Assembly: GCF_042432445.1 (NCBI RefSeq)
Contig: NZ_JBHLXE010000016.1
Coordinates: 80,012-144,011 of the forward strand
Reading direction: 5' to 3'
DNA from: Thorsellia kenyensis
Lineage (GTDB): Bacteria > Pseudomonadota > Gammaproteobacteria > Enterobacterales > Thorselliaceae
Length of the DNA stretch: 64,000 nt
A model generated the notes under the pieces. It saw nothing but the letters and a program-made list of their open reading frames with translations, did no database searches and was not told the DNA's origin. Shown one piece after another: positions 18,361 to 26,464 of this stretch. Position 1 is the stretch's first letter. Each line of letters starts with the position of its first letter. The translations under genes and the position numbers were made by a program.

Positions 18361-18849
18361 GAGTGTACTCCGTTTCTGCATCTTGTTCTGATTCTGCTTT
18401 TATTGCTCCTCTTTGCCATCTATTTTGATACACAAGGCCTACAGGAACACCTGAATTAGGGTCATGTAATAATACTGAATGGATTAGAATTCCCTTAGCA
18501 TGTTTCATTTTTTTGAGGCTGTATTTACCATTTCATCAAACACATTGGAGTGATTGGAAGAGAGCGTGGTAGTGTCTTCAAGGGCAAGTAAAACATCATA
18601 ATCATCAACAAGTTTAGCTGTATTTTTGTAGCCAGCTTTCGCTATTACTTCAGCTGAGATACGAGGATTACGTATTAGTCTGTATGCGCCCTCTATTTTT
18701 GCTCCACCACAGTCTGTACGATTAATAGGTATGGCAGGATTATTTGACATAAGTTACACGGTTTTGATTAATCTATTTTTTAACCTACTATCAGAAACCT
18801 CGATACCATCAAATAATCGATTTGCCCAAGCATTAGAATCTTCAAACAT
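18361..18849 (-). pseudogene. IS4-family transposase, broken three ways
   Basis: Read from the ATG at 18849, the frame begins MFEDSNAWANRLFDGIEVSD and SRLKNRLIKT, the N-terminal DNA-binding pattern of IS50/IS4-type transposases. It hits a stop (TAA, 18751-18753), then continues in frame with KIEGAYRLIRNPRISAE and VLLALEDTTTLSSNH, the first DDE Asp region. Near 18505 an A-run loses one base. The next frame gives KGILIHSVLLHDPNSGVPVG, then the QNRW that suits the family. The gene stops abruptly at 18361, against the end of the older IS66. A nonsense codon, a frameshift and a truncation make it certainly inactive. Confidence 0.75.
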
Positions 18850-19191
18850 AGCGTTTACCTTTTTAATGAGTTGAAATTGCATTAATTATAATAAATAAAC
18901 CGATTAAAGGAAAGAAAGTCAATTTAATATCAATATTTTAGATCTTATTTAAATGATATGAATAATAGACAGGTTTTATACGGGGGATTGAAATAAATAC
19001 TGAACTGAAGTATTTTGTTAACGAAGATGATTATTAAAGTAATTCTAATTAATAGTCAACTTTAGTTAAAATGGAAAATACATCTAAAAAATTAGTTGTA
19101 TTAGCATTATTATGTGATCCCTTGTGTTTTTTATTATGATAAATATTGAGTGGATTGTGACTTAATAGCATTATTATCAGATTGGTTTAAT
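18850..19191. other. intergenic AT-rich region in the IS island
   Basis: It must contain the outer end of the IS4-type element, but I could not identify a terminal repeat. There is no further gene. Confidence 0.4.
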
Positions 19192-19602
19192 ATGAAGAAA
19201 ATATTTATACTATTCATCACGTTATTTTTAAGTATTCCTGTTATGGCTGGATGTATTAATGAAGGAGAAACTATTTCGGTGACTGGAACGCTTTTCACCA
19301 AAAGTTATGATTCTGATGATGTTGATAGGGATAATACACCATATGTAGTGACATTTATTCATACCGATCCTCAATTCTGGTCGCTATGTCTGTTAAGTTA
19401 TTCGGGTAAAAAGTATTATATTTCTAAAGACTTACAATTACTACTACCAAAGACTGTCACGGATGAAAATCAAGTTGACATCAATAAGAAAGTGATCGCC
19501 AGCGGTGAAATTGTCCGTGCTGATGGGAGTCCTTCAATTGTTGCTGATCAGATCATTCAAAATTATAGTCTAGAGCAACCTGTTGGCAACAACAATGAAT
19601 AA
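19192..19602 (+). CDS. small secreted protein, DUF4431-like
   Basis: I start at the ATG at 19192 (MKKIFILFITLFLSIPVMA), giving 136 residues with a clear export signal. Cleavage after VMA would leave GCINEG; the VMAGC sequence could also be a weak lipobox. The mature part resembles the DUF4431 pattern (Cys near the N-terminus, then GETISVTGTLFTKSY, then a Cys near residue 80 and a beta-rich C-terminal half ending with ADQIIQN). The function is unknown. It is intact and lies between the IS4 and ISL3 remnants, so it may be a passenger gene or a surviving chromosomal gene. Confidence 0.55.
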   Translation: MKKIFILFITLFLSIPVMAGCINEGETISVTGTLFTKSYDSDDVDRDNTPYVVTFIHTDPQFWSLCLLSYSGKKYYISKDLQLLLPKTVTDENQVDINKKVIASGEIVRADGSPSIVADQIIQNYSLEQPVGNNNE

Positions 19603-19892
19603 ATTTGAAATTTTTCAATTGATTTATACTGCAATTGATTAAGAACTTAGTGTATATTAATTGGGTTGAGTGCCGAATGAGACTATTGTGAGTGTTACTA
19701 AAATAACTTAATTGAAGACCATGTTTTATTGCATTGATTAGTCAACTTCTTATATACTTAAAGATAAATCTTAGTAAACTATTGTTAGAATATTGATTAG
19801 CAACACTTATCTAATCAGTTTAGATGAATTATGATGATATCTGTAAGTTTGGGATAGTGGCTATTATTCAAAAGTAACTCTATTATAATAGC
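19603..19892. other. intergenic AT-rich region
   Basis: There is nothing recognisable between the secreted protein gene and the left end of the ISL3 remnant. Confidence 0.4.
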
Positions 19893-19906
19893 GGCTCCTC
19901 GTCATC

Positions 19907-20401
19907 TTATGTGGATTTCTGAGGTTTATACATAGGGTTTTGAGGCAAATGATCTAATTTACCCATGCGTAAATATGCAATTGTAATGAATGTATTTATA
20001 TTTCGATAACCTTTCGCTGCTCTCTTAGCTTGTTGCAATAAGCCATTCATCGCTTCTACATATGCATTACTACGATTATCCATTAGACCACGCACTATGC
20101 CATCAAAATGCTTATTCAATGTTTTTGCTACATCTTTAAATGGCGCTAATCGACATCTTCGGCCCAACTAATCCATGAATTTAATTTCTTTTCTATGGAT
20201 TCTTTGTCATTTGTTTTGTGGGCATCTGCACAAATTGCTCGGAATGTTTCCTTCATTTGCCACGCTTTGGCACTTTTCAACTTTGACTTTTTCAATGCAT
20301 CCATAGCCTGAGTCGTCTCGTCGTTCCATTGTGCTTTGTCTTTTCGCATGCCCCACATCAGAGATTTGATTGTTTCACTTTCTATCTGACATTCCGCTGT
20401 T
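19907..20401 (-). pseudogene. ISL3-family transposase, C-terminal part, frameshifted
   Basis: From about 20401 the frame reads AECQIESETIKSLMWGMRKD then AWQMKETFRAICADA, matching the ISL3 transposase region after the central DDE residues. At about 20160 one base is missing in TGGGCC. The next frame continues RCRLAPFKDVAKTLNKHFDG, NAYVEAMNGLLQQAKRAA and GYRNINTFI to the stop at 19907. That is the normal ISL3 C-terminus with the catalytic Glu region. The 5' two thirds are gone, replaced by the IS1634-type fragment. Confidence 0.75.
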
Positions 20402-20490
20402 CAAAAATTAATTAATTGACGTGTTTTTTTGTGATATTTATCACATTTCAACATTAAATCATTGACATTATTAGCAAAAAATGATCAATT

Positions 20491-20889
20491 ATGACTTTTT
20501 GGATGGTGATTATGAACTTCGATAATGTTGACGTATATGATTATGGGCATCTTGGATTGGTTGCTGGTTTTATTAAACAGGTTGGGTTGATTGACTACAT
20601 TGATCGTGTCATCCCTAAAACTAAGCCATGTCATGTCAGTCATGGTCAAGCAGTTGCAGCGATGTTGCTTAATGTCCTAGGATTTCATTCTCAAGCACTC
20701 TATTTAGTCCCCGAATACTTTTCTGATAAACCTATTGATTTACTGATTGCGCCTGGGATCTATAGTGAGCATCTGAACGATGATGTTCTTGGCAGAACCT
20801 TAGATGCCGTATTTGATTATGGTGTCTCTTCACTCTACAGTGAACTTGCAATTAAAACGCTTAATACCCTAAAAATTATAAACAACTAA
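20491..20889 (+). pseudogene. IS1634-type transposase, N-terminal fragment
   Basis: The 132-codon frame (likely true start ATG at 20512, MNFDNVDVYDYGHLGLVAG) shows the DUF4277-type N-terminus of IS1634 transposases: HLGLVAGFIKQVGLIDYIDR, HGQAVAAMLLN and LNDDVLGRTLDAVFDYG. Full-length proteins are over 500 residues; the catalytic domain is absent. The sequence switches to ISL3 end sequence shortly after the stop. Confidence 0.75.
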
Positions 20890-21085
20890 CAACTATCTTG
20901 ACAAGTTCCGCAGGCAATATGGTATTTTATAGGGTAGTTGAAAAAGCAACACTCCATCTAAAGTGACGAAGAGCCAAAAAAGTTTACTCAGTCAAGAATT
21001 AGCTGTCAATTTATCGAAGTGTATCTCTTTTTGTCAATATGTTAGTATTTGTCTTTCTCTTCATGCGAATATGGTATGTTAGATG

Positions 21086-21114
21086 TTTTATCCTGTTAAT
21101 GGATAGGCTATAAT
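21086..21114 (+). promoter_or_regulatory. probable sigma-70 promoter of gpmA
   Basis: A perfect TATAAT lies at 21109-21114. The best -35 at 17-base spacing is only TTTTAT (21086-21091). The predicted transcript starts near 21121, about 85 bases before the gene, and the promoter lies wholly outside the ISL3 end at 20975. Confidence 0.5.
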
Positions 21115-21204
21115 ATCCACGGAAGAAATTATTTTGCTGAGTGGTTTATCATGTTATGATAACGAACGAGTTTTTTTATTTTTACTTTATTTAGGAGCCT
21201 GCTT

Positions 21205-21957
21205 ATGTCAATCACAAAATTAGTACTTATTCGTCATGGTGAAAGTTTATGGAACAGCGAAAACCGTTTCACTGGTTGGACTGATGTAGATCTGTCGCCA
21301 AAAGGTATGGAAGAAGCTCGTGCAGCAGGTGAATTATTAGCTAAAGAAGGTTTTCAATTCGATTTTGCTTATACCTCTGTTTTAAAACGCGCTATTCATA
21401 CTCTTTGGAAAGTCTTAGATGGTGTCGATCAAGCATGGTTACCTGTTGAAAAGGCGTGGGAACTCAATGAGCGTCATTACGGTGCATTACAAGGCTTAGA
21501 TAAAGCAGAAACGGCAGCTAAATATGGTGACGACCAAGTATTACAATGGCGTCGTGGTTATGCTATCACTCCTCCTGCATTAACAAAAGAAGATGAACGT
21601 TACGCAGGAAACGATCCTCGCTATGCAGGCCTTAACGAATCACAAATTCCTCTGACAGAAAGCTTAGCATTAACTATTGACAGAGTAGTACCTTATTGGA
21701 ATGAGAACATCAAACCCCGTATCGCTAAAGGTGAACGTGTTGTCATTGCTGCGCATGGTAATTCCCTTCGTGCATTAATTAAACATTTAGATAATATGAG
21801 CGAGGAAAAAATTCTAGAACTTAATATTCCTACAGCTGCACCATTAGTGTATGAGTTTGATAGCAATATGAATGTTGTTAAGAGTTATTATCTTGGTAAT
21901 GCTGATGAAATCGCTGCTAAAGCAGCCGCAGTTGCAAACCAAGGTAAAGCCAAATAA
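21205..21957 (+). CDS. gpmA: 2,3-bisphosphoglycerate-dependent phosphoglycerate mutase
   Basis: This glycolytic enzyme interconverts 3- and 2-phosphoglycerate in the cytosol. The 250 residues fit the cofactor-dependent family. The phosphohistidine H11 is in LIRHGESLWN, followed by NRFTGWTDVDLSPKG. The ELNERHYGALQG loop and the second catalytic histidine in AAHGNSLRALIKHLD are present. A GGAG site precedes the ATG. It is the first intact chromosomal gene after the IS island. Confidence 0.97.
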   Translation: MSITKLVLIRHGESLWNSENRFTGWTDVDLSPKGMEEARAAGELLAKEGFQFDFAYTSVLKRAIHTLWKVLDGVDQAWLPVEKAWELNERHYGALQGLDKAETAAKYGDDQVLQWRRGYAITPPALTKEDERYAGNDPRYAGLNESQIPLTESLALTIDRVVPYWNENIKPRIAKGERVVIAAHGNSLRALIKHLDNMSEEKILELNIPTAAPLVYEFDSNMNVVKSYYLGNADEIAAKAAAVANQGKAK

Positions 21958-22002
21958 TTATTGTGAATTTTGCTGAGTGATCTCAGCAGTAGAATTTAAT
22001 CT

Positions 22003-22037
22003 AAAGGCTTGCATGCATCTGTATGCGGCCTTTTTGT
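22003..22037 (+). terminator. intrinsic terminator after gpmA
   Basis: The stem AAAGGC/GCCTTT, with an inner GCAT/ATGC pairing, is followed by TTTTTG-TTTTTT. It separates gpmA from tyrS. Confidence 0.7.
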
Positions 22038-22133
22038 TTTTTGTAGATAAATGATTTAGTAAAAATTAGATGTAAAATACTTCTACCACTAAAAATCATA
22101 ACGAATCATTATATCAATATTAAGGAATGTATT

Positions 22134-23408
22134 ATGTCAAAGCAGTCTCTCATAGAACAATTAAAATCAAGAGGGTTGATAGCTCAAATCACTGATGAAA
22201 AAGCTCTCGAAGAACAACTTAATCAAGGCTCTATATCACTTTATTGCGGCTTTGATCCTACGGCTGATAGCCTTCATTTAGGTCACTTAGTGCCATTATT
22301 ATGCTTAAAGCGCTTTCAAGATGCGGGGCATAAACCCGTGGCATTAGTAGGTGGTGCTACAGGCATGATTGGTGATCCAAGCTTTAAAGCAGCTGAGAGA
22401 AAGCTTAATACTTCAGATACAGTGAAAGAGTGGAGTGAAAAAATCAAAACTCAAGTTTCTCCATTCTTAAGCTTTGATTGTGGAAGCAATAGTGCAATAG
22501 TCTCTAATAATCATGACTGGTTTGGGCAAATGGACGTGTTAAGTTTCCTGCGCGACATTGGTAAACATTTCTCTGTTAATCAAATGATCAACAAAGAAGC
22601 TGTCAAGCAAAGACTTAACCGCGATGACAGTGGTATTTCATTTACAGAATTTTCTTATAATCTCCTACAATCCTATGATTTTGCAAATCTATGCGCCGCG
22701 CATAACGTCACCTTGCAAATTGGTGGTTCAGATCAGTGGGGGAATATTACCTCAGGCATTGATTTAACGCGTCGCTTACACCAAAAACAAGTCTTCGGAT
22801 TAACCGTCCCGCTTATTACTAAATCCGATGGTACTAAATTTGGTAAAACCGAAAGTGGAGCAATTTGGCTAGATCCTACTAAAACGAGTCCTTATTCATT
22901 TTATCAGTTTTGGATAAATACTGCAGATGCTGATGTCTACCGTTTCTTAAAATTTTTCACTTTTCTATCACTTGAAGAAATTGATACGATTGAAAACGAT
23001 GACAAAACGAGTGGCAAAGCACCACAAGCACAATATATCCTTGCTGAAAATGTGACTCGGTTAGTCCATGGAGAAGCTGGCTTATCTGCGGCAAAAAGAA
23101 TTACTCAGAGCTTGTTCTCTGGTGATTTAAATGCACTGACCGAAGAAGATTTTGAACAATTAGCGCAAGATGGTATGCCTAAAATTACACTTTTAGCAGA
23201 AGATGATTTACAACAAGCAATAGTTCATGCTGGATTCTCACCGTCTAGAGGGCAGGCTAGAACATTAATTTCTTCTAATGCCATCACTCTCAATGGCGAA
23301 AAAATAACTCAAACCGACTACCTATTTGTCGATAGTGATAAGCGCTATAATCGCTATGGGCTCTTAAGACGTGGGAAAAAACACTACACATTACTCATAT
23401 GGGCATAA
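22134..23408 (+). CDS. tyrS: tyrosyl-tRNA synthetase
   Basis: TyrRS charges tRNA-Tyr. The 424 residues fit the bacterial class I enzyme. The HIGH-type motif is HLGHL in CGFDPTADSLHLGHLVPLL (from about residue 39). The KMSKS-type loop is KFGKTESG near residue 236, with IGGSDQWGNI between them. A C-terminal S4-like RNA-binding domain (SRGQARTLISSNAITLNG) completes the protein. A TAAGGA site lies 8 bases before the ATG. Confidence 0.97.
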   Translation: MSKQSLIEQLKSRGLIAQITDEKALEEQLNQGSISLYCGFDPTADSLHLGHLVPLLCLKRFQDAGHKPVALVGGATGMIGDPSFKAAERKLNTSDTVKEWSEKIKTQVSPFLSFDCGSNSAIVSNNHDWFGQMDVLSFLRDIGKHFSVNQMINKEAVKQRLNRDDSGISFTEFSYNLLQSYDFANLCAAHNVTLQIGGSDQWGNITSGIDLTRRLHQKQVFGLTVPLITKSDGTKFGKTESGAIWLDPTKTSPYSFYQFWINTADADVYRFLKFFTFLSLEEIDTIENDDKTSGKAPQAQYILAENVTRLVHGEAGLSAAKRITQSLFSGDLNALTEEDFEQLAQDGMPKITLLAEDDLQQAIVHAGFSPSRGQARTLISSNAITLNGEKITQTDYLFVDSDKRYNRYGLLRRGKKHYTLLIWA

Positions 23409-23443
23409 TGTATTTTTACCTTCAACTGCATGCTGCGTAAATA

Positions 23444-23476
23444 TTTAAAAGCCACTGGAATTGTGGCTTTTAAATT
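23444..23476 (+). terminator. hairpin terminator after tyrS
   Basis: A perfect 12-base stem TTTAAAAGCCAC / GTGGCTTTTAAA with a 7-base loop lies 36 bases after the tyrS stop. The U-rich part is inside the stem. Confidence 0.7.
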
Positions 23477-23715
23477 CAATAAAATTGATTTGGTTTTCTT
23501 CTGCCTTATAATACCCTTAAACGTGAACAGTCATAAATAGTGGGTTGTAGGCGTTTTCTCTCTAATTGTATTTAGCCTCCTAATCAAACTCATTTAAAAA
23601 ATATGAATGTATTAAGCGAATTAACTGAATAGATTTATTTTCCCTAATTGCTAAAATAGCTGCGTAATTAAACAATCATATTATATAAATAATAACTAAA
23701 ACATGGGAGTTAAAT

Positions 23716-24315
23716 ATGCGTAAAGTTCTTTTTTTAAAATCAAGCATCCTAGGCGATTATTCTCAATCAAATGCATTAGTTGACTTTGCTATCAAGAATT
23801 GGGAAGCAAATCATCCGAATGATAAAATCACTTTACGCGATTTAAATGAGAGTAAATTACCTACACTTGATAGTGAATTAGTCTCTATTTTACGTCCTAC
23901 TGATGGTATTGAATTAAGTTCTCGTCAAAAAGAAGCGTTAGCTTTATCAGATAGCCTTATTGCTGAACTTAAAGCGCACGATACCCTAGTCATAGGTACA
24001 CCGCTCTACAACTACAATATTTCAAGCCAACTTAAAAACTACTTTGACTTAGTTTGCCGTGCTGGAGAAACCTTTAAATATACAGAAAAAGGACCTGAAG
24101 GCCTTTTAGCCATTAATGAAGCTTTAGTCTTAAAAGCAACAGGTGGTATTTATGGTGAAAATGCGGTTATTGATCAATTTTTCAATCAGATTTTACCTTT
24201 TATTGGTGTGAAAAAAGTAACTATCATCAGTGCTGAAGGAATCGCTTACGGTGATGAAATGATGCAATCAGCAATCGCTGGCGCTAAAGATAAAATTGAA
24301 AAATATGTAGGCTAA
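23716..24315 (+). CDS. azoR: FMN-dependent NADH:quinone/azo reductase
   Basis: AzoR is a cytosolic flavodoxin-like homodimer that reduces quinones and azo compounds with NADH. The 199 residues match the family. The phosphate-binding loop follows LKSSILGDYSQSNAL, and the FMN-contacting TPLYNYNISSQLKNYFD at about residues 95-111 is characteristic. The KATGGIYG segment follows. A GGGAG ribosome site is present. The gene stands alone between a terminator and IS630 debris. Confidence 0.93.
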   Translation: MRKVLFLKSSILGDYSQSNALVDFAIKNWEANHPNDKITLRDLNESKLPTLDSELVSILRPTDGIELSSRQKEALALSDSLIAELKAHDTLVIGTPLYNYNISSQLKNYFDLVCRAGETFKYTEKGPEGLLAINEALVLKATGGIYGENAVIDQFFNQILPFIGVKKVTIISAEGIAYGDEMMQSAIAGAKDKIEKYVG

Positions 24316-24506
24316 ATAGTCGTGATATGATTTAACGGGGCACAATTATAGATCATGTGCCTCGCTAAATAAAAGGATAGCTTAATTTCAAATCAAGCAT
24401 GTGAAGTGGTGCATGTTCAATCAATTTATTCCCCCCTTAGCGCATTTATACTTAGCTTAAATAGAGCTAATTTTACTATACCCGTGCTCGGAGATTATGC
24501 CAGGCA

Positions 24507-25002
24507 TTGAAAGATCAAGAGTTCAGACTATTTAATTTGAAAATTAAATTAACAGCAGAACAAAGAGCAAATTTAAAAACTCAATATAAAATGACTGACG
24601 ATCAACGCATATGTGATAGCATTTATGATGTATTGTTGGCCGATGACAGTTGGTCAGCAACATTAATCACAGAATCTCAATTAATTCATGAAACGACAGT
24701 GCTAAGACATAGTAAGGACTACCTTGAAAACACCTGAAAATGATGGCGCTGAAAGTTATTTAAATGCAGCACAAACATAAGAACTGTTGACTCATTTAAC
24801 TCAACATTTATATCAGCATAACTATCAGATGATAGTTGGTTATATCGCTACAACCTATCAAGTTTTTTTACTGTTTTAAGGAATGTATAAATGGCTCATT
24901 GGTCACGTATTTAGTTATAAAAAACCTAAAGGTTCACCTCATAAATTAGATGGAGAAAAGCAAAATAAATTTATTGAAACTTATCAGTCACTAAAATTAT
25001 AG
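24507..25002 (+). pseudogene. IS630-family transposase, N-terminal half, broken
   Basis: Codons from about 24537 read LKIKLTAEQRANLKTQYKMT then DDQRICDSIYDVLLADDSWS, the helix-turn-helix N-terminus of IS630 transposases. The frame stops at 24737. Downstream, other frames recover ESYLNAAQT, ELLTHLTQHLY, and near 24900-25000 HVFSYKKPKGSPHKLDGEKQ then NKFIETYQSLKL, all in family order. At least two frameshifts and stop codons are present. The catalytic DDE region is absent, since radA starts to be encoded just after. Confidence 0.75.
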
Positions 25003-25039
25003 CTAGATTGGGCGGAGTTTACGGGATTTTGCTAAAAAC

Positions 25040-26416
25040 TTATAGATCGTGAAAGATTGTTAACGCATCAGATAATTTTTTGACACCAAACACTTGCATA
25101 TCACTAGGTGGTTTTTTAGGCAAATTGCCATAAGGAACTATTGCTCTTTTAAAACCATGCTTAGCCGCTTCAACGATCCGTTCTTGGCCACTAGGTACAG
25201 GGCGAATTTCACCTGCAAGTCCAACTTCTCCGAATACCACCACATCACGTGGAAGTGGTTTATTCCTAAAACTAGAGACTAAAGACATCAAAAGTGCTAA
25301 ATCAGCACTGGTTTCAGTCACTTTGACACCACCGACTACGTTGACAAATACATCTTGATCGCCCATTAACAATCCGCCATGCCGATGTAACACAGCCAAT
25401 AAAATAGCCAGTCGATTTTGCTCCAATCCAACCGCTACACGTCTAGGGTTACCCATCAACGAATGATCTACCAACGCTTGTATTTCTACAAGTAAAGGCC
25501 TTGTACCTTCCCAGACCACCATAACAGAACTTCCTGAAGTCAGTTCCTCTCCACGACTTAGAAAAATCGCGGAAGGATTACTGACTTCTCTAAGCCCCTG
25601 CTCTGTCATGGCAAAAACGCCTAGTTCATTTACAGCGCCAAAACGATTCTTATGGCTTCGAAGCGTTCTAAATCGGGAATCACCGTCACCATCTAATAAA
25701 ATAGAGCAGTCAATGCAGTGTTCTAATACTTTGGGGCCGGCAAGAGAACCATCTTTAGTAACATGTCCAACCATAATAATAGCAACGCCTCTAGTTTTAG
25801 CAAAACGAGTAAGATAAGCGGCTGTTTCGCGTACTTGAGAGACGCTACCAGGCGAGGATTGAATATCGGCCATGTGCATCACTTGGATAGAATCTATAAC
25901 CATTAAAGAAGGGTTTTCAGCTTCTGCATGCAGGCAAATCTGCTCTATACTTGTCTCTGACAACATGAATAGATTATCTGCAGGTAAATGGAGTCTATTT
26001 GCTCGCATTGCTACCTGTTGAAGAGATTCCTCTCCAGTAACATAAAGAGTTTTCATGCGAGTGGCGAGTTTAACTAAAGTCTGTAGCAATAAAGTACTTT
26101 TGCCTGCACCAGGGTTTCCACCAATTAATATAGCGCTTCCAGGTACAACTCCCCCACCAAGTACTCGGTCAAATTCATTAAACCCAGTAGAAAATCGAGG
26201 CAACGCTTCCAGAGAAATTTCACTGAGCTTTTGAACTTTACTAGCACCATCAAGTCCAGCATATCCAGTTCGATGGTTGCTAACAGCTGTACGCGAGGCT
26301 AGTCTGACTTCTGTGATGGTATTCCATGCATGGCAGGCAGTACACTGTCCTTGCCATCTTGGATAATCAGCTCCACAATCGTTACAAACAAATGCCCTTT
26401 TAGTTCCCTTAGCCAT
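25040..26416 (-). CDS. radA: DNA repair protein RadA (Sms)
   Basis: RadA is a RecA-like ATPase that drives branch migration during homologous recombination. Starting at the ATG at 26416 (MAKGTKRAF) gives 458 residues and matches the E. coli start; 11 codons upstream are in frame but lack homology. A four-cysteine zinc finger occupies residues 11-28 (CNDC...CTAC), Walker A is GGNPGAGKST, the RadA-specific KNRFG motif is present, and the C-terminal Lon-like domain follows (GGLLMGDQDVFVNVVGG). It lies 48 bases downstream of valS and may be read with it. Confidence 0.96.
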   Translation of the reverse strand: MAKGTKRAFVCNDCGADYPRWQGQCTACHAWNTITEVRLASRTAVSNHRTGYAGLDGASKVQKLSEISLEALPRFSTGFNEFDRVLGGGVVPGSAILIGGNPGAGKSTLLLQTLVKLATRMKTLYVTGEESLQQVAMRANRLHLPADNLFMLSETSIEQICLHAEAENPSLMVIDSIQVMHMADIQSSPGSVSQVRETAAYLTRFAKTRGVAIIMVGHVTKDGSLAGPKVLEHCIDCSILLDGDGDSRFRTLRSHKNRFGAVNELGVFAMTEQGLREVSNPSAIFLSRGEELTSGSSVMVVWEGTRPLLVEIQALVDHSLMGNPRRVAVGLEQNRLAILLAVLHRHGGLLMGDQDVFVNVVGGVKVTETSADLALLMSLVSSFRNKPLPRDVVVFGEVGLAGEIRPVPSGQERIVEAAKHGFKRAIVPYGNLPKKPPSDMQVFGVKKLSDALTIFHDL

Positions 26417-26464
26417 ACTTTTGGTGCTCACATAAATTACTTGTATCAATCGCTAAAAATGACA

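Larger units (their letters stand above)
19893..20975 (-). mobile_element. ISL3-family remnant with an IS1634-type fragment inside
   Basis: The ends are GGCTCCTCGTCATCTTATGTGGA (19893 onward) and, as reverse complement of the right end at 20975, GGCTCTTCGTCACTTTAGATGGA; 18 of 23 bases match. These are ISL3-type ends. Inside are the C-terminal third of an ISL3 transposase (minus strand) and the N-terminal quarter of an IS1634-type transposase (plus strand). The length of 1083 bases is less than a full ISL3 element. The 8-base flanks do not match, so later rearrangement is likely. Confidence 0.65.

Noticed and set aside
24316..24506. a small RNA or gene between azoR and the IS630 debris
   Set aside because: No clear promoter plus terminator pair or coding frame could be found.
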